DNA of 64,000 nucleotides from Zea mays (taxonomy: Eukaryota; Streptophyta; Magnoliopsida; Poales; Poaceae). How positions within the stretch are numbered: position 1 is the first letter of the stretch; each line of letters starts with the position of its first letter. The translations under genes were made by a program, and so were the position numbers. The notes under the pieces were generated by a model that saw only the letters and a list, made by a program, of their open reading frames with translations, made no database searches and was not told the origin of the DNA. Shown here in pieces: positions 21,080 through 32,273 of this stretch. Where the stretch lies: assembly GCF_902167145.1 (NCBI RefSeq), contig NC_050098.1:38992501-39056500 (forward strand), written 5' to 3'.

Positions 21080-21654
21080 TGAAAGTCGCCTAGAGGGGGG
21101 TGAATAGGCGGAAACTAAATTTTACAACTTTAAACACAACTACAAGTCGGGGTTAGTGTTAGAATAAAATGAAAGTCCGAAAGAGAGATTGAAAAACATA
21201 TCAAGGCAAATGAAGCGGATGACACGGTGATTTATTTTACCGAGGTTCAGTTCTTGCAAACCTAGTCCCCGTTGAGGTGGTCACAAAGACCGGGTCACTT
21301 TCAACCCTTTCCCTCTCTCAAACGGTCACCTAGACCGAGTGAGCTTTTCTCCTTAATCCAATGGGTCACTTAGACCCCGCAAGGACCACCACACAATTGG
21401 TGTCTCTTGCTTTAATTACAAGTGCCTTGAGAACAAGAATGGGTAAGAAGAAAGCACGATTGCAAAAGCCAAGCGACAAGAGCGACAAATATCACACAGA
21501 TCACTCTCTCTCTCTCAAGTCACTAATCACTAATGATCACTTGTCTAAATTGTGGAACTTGGAGAGATTGGAAGCTTTGATTGTGTCTTGGAATGGATTG
21601 CTAGCTCTTGTATTGAATGTGGAAGATTGGAATGCTTGGATGAAATGAATGGAG

Positions 21655-21687
21655 GTGGTTGGGGTTGTATTTATAGCCCCCAACCAC
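21655..21687 (-). promoter_or_regulatory. Ji-2 TATA box bracketed by a perfect inverted repeat
   Basis: On the + strand GTGGTTGGGG (21655-21664) and CCCCAACCAC (21678-21687) are perfect reverse complements around a minus-strand TATAAATA (21675-21668). Confidence 0.8.
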
Positions 21688-21716
21688 TTCCTAGCCGTTG
21701 CTTCATTTCTGCCAAC

Positions 21717-22415
21717 CGCGGACGGTCCGCCCCTGTACATCAACGACTGAAATTGCAACGGTCAGCAGTAACGGCTATATCAATGGCTATAATGCATTAA
21801 GGGTCTGTTTGGTTGGGCTGTGGCTGTGAAAAAAGTTGCTGTGGGCTGTGAGCTGTGGAAAAAGCTGCTGTAGGCTGTGAGCCATTAAAAAGCTAAAAAT
21901 CGTTTGGTAGAAACCACTAAAAATCGTTAAAAGTTCTTCGATATATGTTTTCATAGTTTCATCCGAAAAGCCACTAAAAGCATGTACAGGGGTGCTTTCA
22001 GATTTGCACTGTGAGAAAGTCAGCTTTTAGAAAAAGCTGCTTCCTGGATCCAGCCCTTTGGTTGGCTTTTGGCTTTTAGGGGGCAAAAGCCAAAAGCCAA
22101 AAGTCAAACCAAACACACCCTAAATGCGTCGTCAGATGTCCGATAAAGGCAGTCGCGGATGGTCCGGTCGTGCACCCCGGACGGTCCGCGAAGACGCTAT
22201 AATTCATTTTACCGAACCTGTCACCTTCGAGTTTTTCGGTTCTGTGCTGACCGAAAGGTCCGCGCCTGAGGCCGGACGGTCCGTGCTTGGTCTCGGACGG
22301 TGCTTGCTTTTCCATCAGACGGTCCATAGTGTAGACGTGTGTTCTTGCAGTGTTCCTGTCCGAGGCTCACTTTGGTGTCGCGGACGGTCCGCCGCAAGGG
22401 CCCGGACGGTCTGCG
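21717..22415. repeat. CGGAC-G-GTCCG palindrome cluster, Ji-2 LTR
   Basis: About eight copies of CGGACGGTCCG and one-base variants are scattered on both sides of the MITE. The core CGGAC/GTCCG is shared with the CACCGGAC-N-GTCCGGTG motif of the other Sireviruses here, but the centre and flanks differ. Confidence 0.8.
21801..22120. mobile_element. Tourist-like MITE in the Ji-2 LTR
   Basis: This 320-bp element has terminal inverted repeats GGGTCTGTTTGGTT and AACCAAACACACCC (one mismatch) and is flanked by TAA on both sides (21798-21800, 22121-22123). A 3-bp TAA duplication with GGG...CCC ends fits the PIF/Harbinger (Tourist) class. The interior is rich in AAAAGC/GCTTTT and non-coding, so it would need a transposase from elsewhere. 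Confidence 0.8.
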
Positions 22416-22612
22416 CTTAGTCTGTTTTTCCAAAAAGCTTCTCCTGTCCAGAATAATCTACGGTATTCCGGACAATCGATTTAGAATAGTTGTAGATGAA
22501 CTTATGCACCTGTGAAATGATCAACTAGGCAAACCGGTTTGTCCATAAGGTTTGTGATGGTCGTCAAACACCAAAATCGATTATAGAAAATGTTGAGACT
22601 ATTTCCCTTTCA

Positions 22613-23343
22613 ATCTCCCCCTTTTTGGTGATTGATGCCAACACAAACCAAAGCAAATATAAAGTGTAGAAATGAAACTAGTTTGCATTTTGACAGATGT
22701 GCATAAGATATTTTGAAATGAAAGCATTTCTAAGCATATAAGTTTGATTTGATTTATTTAACATTTTGGACCACATTTGCACCACTTGTTTTGTTTTTGC
22801 AAATTCTTTTGGGAAAATCTTTCAAAGTCTTTTGCAAATAGTCAAAGGTATATGAATAAGATTGCAAGAAGCATTTTCAAGATTTGAAATTTCTCCCTTT
22901 ATTTCAAATGCTTTTCCTTTGACTTAACCAGAACTCCCCCTCAATGAAATTCTCCTATTAGTGTTCAATTTGAAATATATCAAAAATAAGATACCAATCG
23001 AAAACTTCTTTAAATTTTTTTTGAAATTTGTGGTGGTGCGGTCCTTTTGCTTTGGGCTAATACTTTCTCCCCCTTTGGCATGAATCGCCAAAAACGGATA
23101 CTTTGTGAGTGAAATATGAGCCCTTGTTCTTTCTCCCAATGGTACAAATGAATATGAGTGAAGATTATACCAAAGTGAAGAGAGGTGCGGAGTGATGGCG
23201 AAGGGTAAATAATACCGATAGAGTGGAGTGGAAGCCTTGTCTTCACCAAGTACTCCATTTCCCTTTCAATCTATGACTTATTATGAAAATACACTTGAAA
23301 ACATATTAGTCATAGACATAAAAGAGATATGATCAAAGGTATA
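22613..23343 (-). other. Ji-2 polypurine tract and 3' non-coding region
   Basis: The minus strand has AAAAAGGGGGAGATTGAAAGGG running into the LTR start at 22612. Two further GGGGGAG tracts lie nearby (CTCCCCC on + near 22933 and 23067), as is usual in Sireviruses. No ORF was recognised. Opie interrupts it at 23343. Confidence 0.7.
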
Positions 23344-23577
23344 TGAAAGGGAAATGTGCCCTTGGGCCATTTCTAAGTGTTTTGGTGATTTAGTGTTCAA
23401 CAAGAGTGCCTAAGTGTAAAAAGATGGACAAAGTACAAATCAAGAATTAAGGTATGTTTCTTAGACTTAGTACATTGTTTTATGGACTAATGTATTGTGT
23501 CTAAGTGCTGGAAACAGGAAAAATCCAATTGGAAATGTCTTGGCTCGAGCAGCCAAGAATCTGCTGAGTCTGGGAGC

Positions 23578-23926
23578 ACCGGACTGTCCGGTGGTGCACC
23601 GGACAGTGTCCGGTGCGCCAGGCTGGCTCGGGCGAAGTGGCCGCTCTCGGGAATTCACCGGCGACGTACGGCTAAAATTCACCGGACTGTCCGGTGTGCA
23701 CCGGACTGTCCGGTGAGCCAACGGTCGGCCGGGCCAACGGTCGGGCGTGCAATCTGCGCGAGACACGTGGCTGAGCCAACGGCTAGAAGATGGCACCGGA
23801 CTGTCCGGTGCGCACCGGACATGTCCGGTGCGCCAACGGCTCCAAGTCTGCCAACGGTCGTCTTCGCTATTTAAGGAAGGAAATCGGGCACCGGACAGTG
23901 TCCGGTGTGCACCGGACTGTCCGGTG
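23578..23926. repeat. CACCGGAC-N-GTCCGGTG palindrome cluster, Opie 5' LTR
   Basis: About eight perfect or near-perfect copies of CACCGGACTGTCCGGTG and CACCGGACAGTGTCCGGTG occur here, several in back-to-back pairs separated by TG. Palindromes of this type are known from Sirevirus LTRs and may bind host factors. Confidence 0.85.
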
Positions 23927-23994
23927 CCCCCGATGACAGAAGGCAAGAATGGCTTTCCAGATTTGTGCTCAACGGCTCCTAGCTGCCTTGGGGC

Positions 23995-24002
23995 TATAAA
24001 AG
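23995..24002 (+). promoter_or_regulatory. Opie-like TATA box
   Basis: TATAAAAG lies in GGGGCTATAAAAGGGACCCC. GCCTTGGGG before and CCCCTAGGC after are reverse complements with one mismatch, so this TATA box too sits in an inverted repeat. The 3' LTR copy is at 31658-31665. Confidence 0.8.
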
Positions 24003-24584
24003 GGACCCCTAGGCGCATGGAGGAGAACACCAAGCATCCTTTGAGCATCATTGATCACTCACACTTCATTCTTGCGCACTTGTTCAACATTCTAGTGATT
24101 TGAGCTCCGTTCTAGTGTGCTAGTCTCTTGAGCTCAAGTCTGGGTTTTTGCGTGTGCGTATTCGCTGTGATCTTTGTGTTGTGTGTGAGTTGCTAATCCC
24201 TCCCTTGCTCTGTGATTCTTCGTGAACATCTTGTGTAAGGGCGAGAGGCTCCAAGCTGTGGAGATTCCTCGCAAACGGGATTAAGAGAAGCAAAGCAACA
24301 CCGTGGTATTCAAGCTGGTCTTTGGACCGCTTGAGAGGGGTTGATTGCAACCCTCGTCCGTTGGGACGCCACAACGTGGAATAGGCAAGCGTTGGTCTTG
24401 GCCGAACCACGGGATAACCACTGTGCCATCTCTGTGATTGATATCTCTTGGTTATTGTGTTGTGTTGAGATCCTTCTCTAGCCACTTGGCAAATTACTGT
24501 GCTAACAATTAACCAAGTTTTGTGGCTTAAGTTTTTGAAGTTCTACAGGATCACCTATTCACCCCCCCTCTAGGTGCTCTCAAT

Positions 24585-24597
24585 TGGTATCGGAGCC
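24585..24597 (+). promoter_or_regulatory. Opie-like primer-binding site
   Basis: TGGTATCGGAGCC lies two bases after the LTR and is complementary to the initiator tRNA-Met 3' end. Confidence 0.88.
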
Positions 24598-24632
24598 GTT
24601 CTCTTCAAGAAAGGGACTAACCGCCCGAAGAG

Positions 24633-27023
24633 ATGGATCCTAAGGGCAAGGGGATTGTGATCAACGACAAGGAGAAGGAGACCTTCGTCAACGAGCCCAA
24701 AGATGACAGGCCCACCGACTCAGGCTCGGGCCACAAAAGAAAAGACGGGAGGAAGAAGAAGACAAGGCGCATCAAGGAAATTGTCTACTACGACAGCGAC
24801 GAATCTTCCTCCTCCCAAAAGGACGACGACGACTACGATAGACGAAAGACGGTTAACTCAAACTTTTCTTTCGATTATTCGCGCATCCCGCATAGTTCAA
24901 ATGCTCAATTGCTCCCCATTCCACTTGGCAAGCCCCCTCACTTTGATGGAGAGGACTATGGATTTTGGAGCCACAAAATGCGTACTCACCTGTTTTCTCT
25001 CCATCCAAGCATTTGGGAGATTGTGGAAAGTGGAATGAAATTTGATAGCTCGGATAGCCCTGTGTTTATTAATGAACAGATTCATAAAAATGCACAAGCT
25101 ACTACTGTGTTGCTAGCCTCTTTGTGCAGGGACGAGTATCACAAGGTGAGCGGCTTGGACAATGCCAAGCAGATCTGGGACACCCTCAAGATCTCTCATG
25201 AGGGAAACGACGTCACCTTGCTCACCAAAATGGAGTTGGTGGAGGGCGAGCTTGGACGGTTCGCGATGATAAGGGGCGAGGAGCCGACACAAACATACAA
25301 CAGGCTCAAGACCCTTATCAACAAAATAAGGAGCTACGGGAGCACGCGATGGACGGACCACGACGTCGTCCGCCTAATGCTAAGGTCATTTATCGTTCTT
25401 GATCCTCATTTGGTGAACAATATTCGTGAAAATCCCAGGTACACCAAGATGTCGCCCGAAGAAGTTCTTGGGAAATTCGTTAGCGGGCGAATGATGATCA
25501 AGGAGGCAAGGTACGTGGACGACGCCTTGAATGGCCCGATCAACGAGCCGCAACCCCTTGCTCTCAAGGCAACACGAAGCAAGGAGGCGCTACCTAGCAA
25601 GGTGGCACAGATTGAGGCGGTCGGACTTAATGATGAAGAGATGGCTCTCATCATCAAAAGATTCAAGACGGTGCTTAAAGGTCGCAAGGGACAGCCAAGC
25701 AAGACCAAAGCCAAGGGGAAGCGCTCATGCTTCAAATGCGGTAAGCTTGGTCATTTTATTGCTAACTGTCCCGACAATGATAGTGATCAGGATCAAGGGA
25801 ACAAGAGGGAGAAAAAGAAGAACTATAAGAAGGCAAAGGGCGAGGCTCATCTTGGAAAGGAGTGGGATTCAGACTGCTCTTCGTCCGACTCCGACAATGA
25901 AGGACTCGCCGCCACTGCCTTCAACAAGTCATCTCTCTTCCCCAACGAACGTCACACTTGCCTCATGGCAAGGGAGAAGAAAGTAAGCACTCATAATACT
26001 AGTACTTATGCTTCTTCAAGTGAGGATGAGTCTAGTGATGATGATGAGATAGATTACTCATGCTTATTCAAGGGATTAGATAGAACCAAGGTAGACAAAA
26101 TTAATGAATTAATTGATGCCTTGAATGATAGGAATATACTTCTAGAAAAGCAAGAGGATTTGTTGTATGAAGAGCATGATAAAATTGTAGAAGCTCAGAA
26201 ATCTCTTGCTCTAGAAATTAAGAGGAATGAAATGCTCTCTAGTGAATTATCTTCTTGTCATGAAACTATTGCTAAGTTAAAAAGTTTTAATGATGATTTA
26301 AATGCTAAGTTAGAAATAGCTAGTAAATCAACATCTTGTGTAGAAATTGTTGAAACTTGTAATAGGTGTAAAGATTTTGACATTGATGCTTGCAGTGAAC
26401 ACCTAGTTTCAATTTCCAAACTTAATGATGAATTGGCTAGTCTTAATGCTCAACTTAAGACTAGCAAGAGTAATTTTGATAAGCTAAAATTTGCAAGGGA
26501 TGCCTACACAATTGGTAGACACCCCTCAATTAAGGATGGACTTGGCTACAAGAGGGAAGCCAAGGACTTGACAAGCCATAAGGCTCCTATCTCCGCCAAG
26601 GAGAAAGGGAAGACTCCTATGGCTAGTAGTGCTAAAAAGAACCATGCTTTTATGTACCATGATAGGAGACAAACTAGAAATGCTTATAGGAGTTATAATG
26701 CTTATGATGATTTTGATACTCATGCCATGTTTGCTTCTAGTTCTTCCTATATGCATGGTAGAAATATGTCTAGGAGAAATGCTATTCATCAAGTGCCTAG
26801 AAAGAATATTATTCATGCTCCTAGGAAAGTAATGAATGAACCTTCTACAATTTATCGTGCGTTAAATGCTTCCTTTGCTATTTGTAGAAAGGATAGGAAA
26901 GTAGTTGCTAGGAAGTTAGGGGCAAAATGCAAGGGAGACAAAACTTGCATTTGGGTCCCTAAGGATATTTGCACTAACCTTGTAGGACCCAACATGAGTT
27001 GGGTACCTAAGACCCATTCCTAA
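24633..27023 (+). CDS. gag: Gag polyprotein of the Opie-like Sirevirus
   Basis: The frame runs from ATG 24633 (36 bases after the primer site) for 796 codons to TAA at 27021-27023. Gag forms the virus-like particle that packages element RNA. The N-terminus is Lys/Asp-rich with K-E-I-V-Y-Y-D-S-D. The capsid-like region covers about residues 85-330. The zinc knuckle [14 protein letters not shown] is at 366-379, all ligands present. After an acidic Ser/Asp stretch, residues about 475-650 are rich in heptads, a probable coiled coil, and the basic tail ends W-V-P-K-T-H-S. The long coiled-coil tail is typical of Sireviruses. The frame is undamaged. The pol frame is +1 relative to gag. Confidence 0.93.
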   Translation: MDPKGKGIVINDKEKETFVNEPKDDRPTDSGSGHKRKDGRKKKTRRIKEIVYYDSDESSSSQKDDDDYDRRKTVNSNFSFDYSRIPHSSNAQLLPIPLGKPPHFDGEDYGFWSHKMRTHLFSLHPSIWEIVESGMKFDSSDSPVFINEQIHKNAQATTVLLASLCRDEYHKVSGLDNAKQIWDTLKISHEGNDVTLLTKMELVEGELGRFAMIRGEEPTQTYNRLKTLINKIRSYGSTRWTDHDVVRLMLRSFIVLDPHLVNNIRENPRYTKMSPEEVLGKFVSGRMMIKEARYVDDALNGPINEPQPLALKATRSKEALPSKVAQIEAVGLNDEEMALIIKRFKTVLKGRKGQPSKTKAKGKRSCFKCGKLGHFIANCPDNDSDQDQGNKREKKKNYKKAKGEAHLGKEWDSDCSSSDSDNEGLAATAFNKSSLFPNERHTCLMAREKKVSTHNTSTYASSSEDESSDDDEIDYSCLFKGLDRTKVDKINELIDALNDRNILLEKQEDLLYEEHDKIVEAQKSLALEIKRNEMLSSELSSCHETIAKLKSFNDDLNAKLEIASKSTSCVEIVETCNRCKDFDIDACSEHLVSISKLNDELASLNAQLKTSKSNFDKLKFARDAYTIGRHPSIKDGLGYKREAKDLTSHKAPISAKEKGKTPMASSAKKNHAFMYHDRRQTRNAYRSYNAYDDFDTHAMFASSSSYMHGRNMSRRNAIHQVPRKNIIHAPRKVMNEPSTIYRALNASFAICRKDRKVVARKLGAKCKGDKTCIWVPKDICTNLVGPNMSWVPKTHS

Positions 27024-27030
27024 ATTTGCC

Positions 27031-30000
27031 TTGCATGTTTATGCATCCGGAGGTTCAAGCTGGATTATTGATAGCGGATGCACAAACCATATGACGGGGG
27101 AGAAGAAGATGTTCACCTCCTACGTCAAGAGTAAAGATTCCCAAGATTCAATAATATTCGGTGATGGGAATCAAGGCAAGGTAAAAGGGTTAGGTAAAAT
27201 TGCAATCTCAAATGAGCACTCTATCTCTAACGTGTTTTTAGTAGAGTCTCTTGGATATAATTTGCTATCTGTTAGTCAATTATGCAATATGGGATATAAC
27301 TGTTTATTTACAAATGTAGATGTGTCTGTCTTTAGAAGATGTGATGGTTCACTAGCCTTTAAGGGTGTACTAGACGGCAAACTTTACTTAGTTGATTTTG
27401 CAAAAGAAGAGGCCAGTCTAGATGCATGCTTAATGGCTAAGACTTGCATGGGCTGGTTGTGGCATCGCCGCTTAGCACATGTGGGGATGAAGAACCTCCA
27501 CAAGCTTCTAAAGGGAGAACATGTAATAGGTCTAACAAATGTTCATTTCGAAAAAGAGAGACCTTGTGCAGCTTGTCAAGCAGGTAAACAAGTGGGAGGA
27601 GCACATCACAGCAAGAATGTGATGACCACGTCAAGACCTCTGGAGCTGCTGCATATGGACCTCTTCGGACCCGTCGCCTATCTGAGCATAGGAGGAAGTA
27701 AGTATGGTCTAGTTATCGTTGATGACTTTTCCCGCTTCACTTGGGTGTTCTTTTTGCAGGATAAGTCTGAAACCCAAGGGACCCTCAAGCGCTTCCTAAG
27801 GAGAGCTCAAAATGAGTTTGAGCTCAAGGTGAAGAAGATAAGGAGCGACAACGGGTCCGAATTCAAGAACCTTCAAGTGGAGGAGTTTCTTGAGGAGGAG
27901 GGGATCAAGCACGAGTTCTCCGCTCCCTACACACCTCAGCAAAATGGTGTGGTAGAGAGGAAGAACAGGACGCTCATAGATATGGCGAGGACTATGCTTG
28001 GAGAATTCAAGACCCCCGAGTGCTTTTGGTCGGAAGCCGTGAACACGGCTTGCCACGCCATCAACAGGGTCTACCTTCACCGCCTCCTCAAGAAGACGTC
28101 GTATGAGCTGCTAACCGGTAACAAACCTAATGTATCGTATTTTCGTGTTTTTGGGAGTAAATGCTACATTCTAGTGAAGAAGGGTAGGAATTCCAAATTT
28201 GCTCCCAAAGCCGTAGAAGGGTTTTTATTAGGTTATGATTCAAATACAAAGGCGTATAGGGTCTTCAACAAATCATCTGGTTTGGTTGAAGTCTCTAGCG
28301 ACGTTGTATTTGATGAGACTAATGGCTCTCCAAGAGAGCAAGCTGTTGATCTTGATGATGTAGATGAAGAAGACGTTCCAACGGCCGCGATACGCACCAT
28401 GGCGATTGGAGATGTACGGCCTCAGGAACATTTGGAGCAAGATCAACCCTCTTCCTCAACAATGGTGCATCCCCCAACCCAAGGTGACGAACAGGTACCT
28501 CAAGTGGAGGCGAATGATCAAGGGGGAGCACAGGATGTTCAAGTTGAAGAGGAAGAAGCACCTCAGGCACCTCCAACCCAAGTTCGAGCGACGATTCAAA
28601 GGGATCATCCCGTCGACCAGATATTGGGTGATATTAGCAAGGGAGTAACTACTCGCTCGAGATTAGTTAAGTTTTGTGAGCATTACTCTTTTGTCTCTTC
28701 TATTGAGCCTTTCAGGGTAGAAGAGGCCTTGCTAGATCCGGACTGGGTGTTGGCCATGCAGGAGGAACTTAACAACTTCAAGCGCAATGAAGTTTGGACA
28801 CTGGTGCCTCGTCCCAAGCAAAATGTTGTGGGAACCAAGTGGGTGTTCCGCAACAAACAGGACGAGCACGGGGTGGTGACGAGGAACAAGGCTCGACTTG
28901 TGGCAAAAGGTTATGCCCAAGTCGCAGGTTTGGACTTTGAGGAGACTTTTGCTCCTGTGGCTAGGCTAGAGTCAATTCGCATCTTGCTAGCATATGCCGC
29001 TCACCATTCTTTCAGGTTGTTCCAAATGGATGTGAAGAGCGCTTTCCTCAACGGGCCGATCAAGGAGGAAGTGTACGTGGAGCAACCCCCTAGCTTCGAG
29101 GATGAACGGTACCCCGACCACGTGTGTAAGCTCTCTAAGGCGCTCTATGGACTTAAGCAAGCCCCAAGAGCATGGTATGAATGCCTTAGAGACTTTTTAA
29201 TTGCTAATGCTTTCAAGGTTGGGAAAGCCGATCCAACTCTTTTTACTAAGACTTGCGATGGTGATCTTTTTGTGTGCCAAATTTATGTCGACGACATAAT
29301 ATTTGGTTCTACTAACCAAAAGTCTTGTGAAGAGTTTAGCAGGGTGATGACGCAGAAATTCGAGATGTCGATGATGGGCGAGTTGACTTACTTCCTTGGG
29401 TTCCAAGTGAAGCAACTCAAGGACGGCACCTTCATCTCCCAAACGAAGTACACACAAGATTTGCTAAAGAGGTTTGGGATGAAGGACGCCAAGCCCGCAA
29501 AGACTCCGATGGGAACCGACGGACACACCGACCTCAACAAAGGAGGTAAGTCCGTTGATCAAAAAGCATACCAGTCCATGATAGGTTCTTTGCTTTATTT
29601 ATGTGCTAGTAGACCGGATATTATGCTTAGCGTATGCATGTGTGCTAGATTTCAATCCGATCCGAAGGAGTGTCACTTAGTGGCTGTGAAGCGAATTCTT
29701 CGATATTTAGTCGCTACGCCTTGCTTCGGGATCTGGTATCCAAAGGGGTCCAACTTTGACTTGATTGGGTACTCAGATTCCGACTATGCTGGATGTAAGG
29801 TCGATAGGAAGAGTACATCGGGGACGTGCCAATTCTTAGGAAGGTCCCTGGTGTCATGGAACTCTAAGAAACAAACCTCCGTTGCCCTATCCACCGCTGA
29901 GGCCGAGTACGTTGCCGCAGGACAATGTTGCGCGCAACTACTTTGGATGAGGCAAACCCTCAGGGACTTTGGCTACAATCTGAGCAAAGTCCCACTCCTA

Positions 30001-30237
30001 TGTGATAATGAGAGTGCTATCCGAATAGCGGAAAATCCCGTTGAGCACAGCCGCACAAAGCACATTGACATCCGACATCACTTTTTGAGAGACCACCAAC
30101 AAAAGGGGGATATCAAAGTGTTTCATGTTAGCACCGAGAACCAGCTAGCCGATATCTTTACCAAGCCTCTAGATGAGAAGACCTTTTGCAGGCTGCGTAG
30201 TGAGCTCAATATCTTAGATTCGCGGAACTTGGATTGA
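27031..30237 (+). CDS. pol: Pol polyprotein of the Opie-like Sirevirus
   Basis: The frame is open from 26998, overlapping gag by 26 bases in the +1 frame, to TGA at 30235-30237; 1068 codons are counted from 27031. Order: aspartic protease (I-I-D-S-G, about residue 14), integrase zinc finger (H-R-R-L-A-H to C-A-A-C, about 145-190), integrase core with catalytic D near 209, D (S-D-N-G) near 271 and E (V-V-E-R-K-N) near 307, then RT with Y-V-D-D at 752-755. RNase H follows with S-D-S-D-Y-A-G near 915, T-A-E-A-E-Y near 957, C-D-N-E-S near 991 and a conserved H-I-D-I-R-H-H. The order is Copia type. No lesion was seen. Codon 27031 is TTG, so pol has no start of its own and probably needs frameshifting or another bypass. 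Confidence 0.93.
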   Translation: MHVYASGGSSWIIDSGCTNHMTGEKKMFTSYVKSKDSQDSIIFGDGNQGKVKGLGKIAISNEHSISNVFLVESLGYNLLSVSQLCNMGYNCLFTNVDVSVFRRCDGSLAFKGVLDGKLYLVDFAKEEASLDACLMAKTCMGWLWHRRLAHVGMKNLHKLLKGEHVIGLTNVHFEKERPCAACQAGKQVGGAHHSKNVMTTSRPLELLHMDLFGPVAYLSIGGSKYGLVIVDDFSRFTWVFFLQDKSETQGTLKRFLRRAQNEFELKVKKIRSDNGSEFKNLQVEEFLEEEGIKHEFSAPYTPQQNGVVERKNRTLIDMARTMLGEFKTPECFWSEAVNTACHAINRVYLHRLLKKTSYELLTGNKPNVSYFRVFGSKCYILVKKGRNSKFAPKAVEGFLLGYDSNTKAYRVFNKSSGLVEVSSDVVFDETNGSPREQAVDLDDVDEEDVPTAAIRTMAIGDVRPQEHLEQDQPSSSTMVHPPTQGDEQVPQVEANDQGGAQDVQVEEEEAPQAPPTQVRATIQRDHPVDQILGDISKGVTTRSRLVKFCEHYSFVSSIEPFRVEEALLDPDWVLAMQEELNNFKRNEVWTLVPRPKQNVVGTKWVFRNKQDEHGVVTRNKARLVAKGYAQVAGLDFEETFAPVARLESIRILLAYAAHHSFRLFQMDVKSAFLNGPIKEEVYVEQPPSFEDERYPDHVCKLSKALYGLKQAPRAWYECLRDFLIANAFKVGKADPTLFTKTCDGDLFVCQIYVDDIIFGSTNQKSCEEFSRVMTQKFEMSMMGELTYFLGFQVKQLKDGTFISQTKYTQDLLKRFGMKDAKPAKTPMGTDGHTDLNKGGKSVDQKAYQSMIGSLLYLCASRPDIMLSVCMCARFQSDPKECHLVAVKRILRYLVATPCFGIWYPKGSNFDLIGYSDSDYAGCKVDRKSTSGTCQFLGRSLVSWNSKKQTSVALSTAEAEYVAAGQCCAQLLWMRQTLRDFGYNLSKVPLLCDNESAIRIAENPVEHSRTKHIDIRHHFLRDHQQKGDIKVFHVSTENQLADIFTKPLDEKTFCRLRSELNILDSRNLD

Positions 30238-31025
30238 AATGTAGCATACATGTGTTTATGCTTTTGATCATGTTCATTCTGCATTTTGTTGCTTATTGTG
30301 GTGCTCAAGTTGTACAAACACTCCCTGGACCTCACAAGTCCTGTTTGCAAGTGATGCACATATTTAGGGGGAGCTGTGCTACAACTTGACCCTTTGAGAC
30401 TAACCATGTACTTGAGTTTGGTTGTTTTAGTCTCCAAGGAGAATTGAAAGGGAAAAAGGTGGACTTGGACCATGCAAGACTTCCACTGCACTCCGATGAA
30501 AAGAGTAACTCTTCCAAGTTCATCTTTATACTCTCATTGCCTATTTGCTCTTAGTTGAAGATTTTGGTGAGGCAATGGGGTTAAAGGGCCAAGATAGATC
30601 CCGTTTTGGTGCTTGATGCCAAAGGGGGAGAAAATAAAGGCCAAAGCGATAAATGGATCAGCTACCACTTGAGAGATTTTGAAAACAGTAGAAGAGAGCT
30701 TTTGGTTTGTTAAAACTCTTTTGTTGTCTCTCTTGTCAAAAGTTGGCTTCTTGTGGGGAGAAGTATTGATTATGGAAAAAGGGGGAGTTTTCGAAATCTT
30801 GGATCAATTTCTCTTGGAATGACTCTCTTTATGTCTTAACATGTGTGTTTGACTTAGAGATAGAAATTTGAGTTGGATTTGCAAAAACAAACCAAGTGGT
30901 GGCATAGAGTGATCCATATATGTCAAATTGAAACAAAACAATATTAAGTTCTTATTTGATTTGATTTTGTACTTGTTCTACTTGCTTTATGTTGTGTTGG
31001 CATAAATCACCAAAAAGGGGGAGAT
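30238..31025 (+). other. Opie-like 3' non-coding region with repeated polypurine tracts
   Basis: GGGGGAG tracts occur near 30366, 30624 and 30782, and the LTR-adjacent one (AAAAAGGGGGAGAT) ends at 31025. Repeated tracts of this kind are a Sirevirus habit. No gene was seen. Confidence 0.8.
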
Positions 31026-32244
31026 TGAAAGGGAAATGTGCCCTTGGGCCATTTCTAAGTGTTTTGGTGATTTAGTGTTCAACAAGAGTGCCTAAGTGTA
31101 AAAAGATGGACAAAGTACAAATCAAGAATTAAGGTATGTTTCTCAGACTTAGTACATTGTTTTATGGACTAATGTATTGTGTCTAAGTGCTGGAAACAGG
31201 AAAAATCCAATTGGAAATGTCTTGGCTCGAGCAGCCAAGAATCTGCTGAGTCTGGGAGCACCGGACTGTCCGGTGGTGCACCGGACAGTGTCCGGTGCGC
31301 CAGGCTGGCTCGGGCGAAGTGGCCGCTCTCGGGAATTCACCGGCGACGTACGGCTAAAATTCATCGGACTGTCCGGTGAGCCAACGGTCGGCCGGGCCAA
31401 CGGTCGGGCGCGCAATCTGCGCGAGACACGTGGTTGAGCCAACGGCTAGAAGATGGCACCGGACTGTCCGGTGTGCACCGGACATGTCTGGTGCGCCAAC
31501 GGCTCCAAGTCTGCCAACGGTCGTCTTCGCTATTTAAGGAAGGAAATCGGGCACCGGACAGTGTCCGGTGTGCACCGGACTGTCCGGTGCCCCCGATGAC
31601 AGAAGGCAAGAATGGCTTTCCAGATTTGTGCTCAACGGCTCCTAGCTGCCTTGGGGCTATAAAAGGGACCCCTAGGCGCATGGAGGAGAACACCAAGCAT
31701 CCTTTGAGAATCATTGATCACTCACACTTCATTCTTGCGCACTTGTTCAACATTCTAGTGATTTGAGCTCCGTTCTAGTGTGCTAGTCTCTTGAGCTCAA
31801 GTCTGGGTTTTTGCGTGTGCGTATTCGCTGTGATGTTTGTGTTGTGTGTGAGTTGCTAATCCCTCCCTTGCTCTGTGATTCTTCGTGAACATCTTGTGTA
31901 AGGGCGAGAGGCTCCAAGCTGTGGAGATTCCTCGCAAACGGGATTAAGAGAAGCAAAGCAACACCGTGGTATTCAAGCTGGTCTTTGGACCGCTTGAGAG
32001 GGGTTGATTGCAACCCTCGTCCGTTGGGACGCCACAACGTGGAATAGGCAAGCGTTGGTCTTGGCCGAACCACGGGATAACCACTGTGCCATCTCTGTGA
32101 TTGATATCTCTTGGTTATTGTGTTGTGTTGAGATCCTTCTCTAGCCACTTGGCAAATTACTGTGCTAACAATTAACCAAGTTTTGTGGCTTAAGTTTTTG
32201 AAGTTCTACAGGATCACCTATTCACCCCCCTCTAGGTGCTCTCA
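31026..32244 (+). repeat. Opie-like 3' LTR
   Basis: It is nearly identical to 23344-24582. It lacks one palindrome unit (about 19 bp, near 31370) and differs by about eight single bases. The palindrome cluster is at 31259-31589 and the TATA copy at 31658-31665. The end CTAGGTGCTCTCA is followed by ATATA, the target duplicate. Confidence 0.93.
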
Positions 32245-32273
32245 ATATATAAATGAGCTATGTGTGCAAAGTG

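Larger units (their letters stand above)
21080..22612 (-). repeat. Ji-2 3' LTR
   Basis: The minus strand starts TGAAAGGGAAAT at 22612 and ends GGCGACTTTCA at 21080. It is 1533 bp long, 323 of which are the MITE and its duplicated TAA. It has a cluster of CGGACGGTCCG palindromes and a TATA box inside an inverted repeat. Confidence 0.9.
23344..24582 (+). repeat. Opie-like 5' LTR
   Basis: It runs from TGAAAGGGAAATGTGCCC to CTAGGTGCTCTCA. The palindrome cluster (23578-23926) and the TATA box (23995) mark U3. The transcribed leader follows. The short ORFs inside are palindrome-derived and not genes. Confidence 0.93.
23344..32244 (+). mobile_element. Opie-like Sirevirus, complete and apparently intact
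   Basis: The element has LTRs of 1239 and 1219 bp, a tRNA-Met primer site, open gag (796 codons) and pol (about 1070 codons), repeated polypurine tracts, and a near-matching target duplication (GTATA at 23339-23343, ATATA at 32245-32249). The LTRs differ by about eight substitutions and a deletion of about 19 bp, so the insertion is young (roughly a quarter of a million years at the usual grass rate). It is the only element in the window with all enzymatic domains open. Confidence 0.94.

Noticed and set aside
22124..22420. Open frames in the Ji-2 and other Sirevirus LTRs (also near 23497, 31179 and 38393)
   Set aside because: All are produced by the CGGAC/GTCCG palindromes, which read open in several frames on both strands. 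They are not genes.
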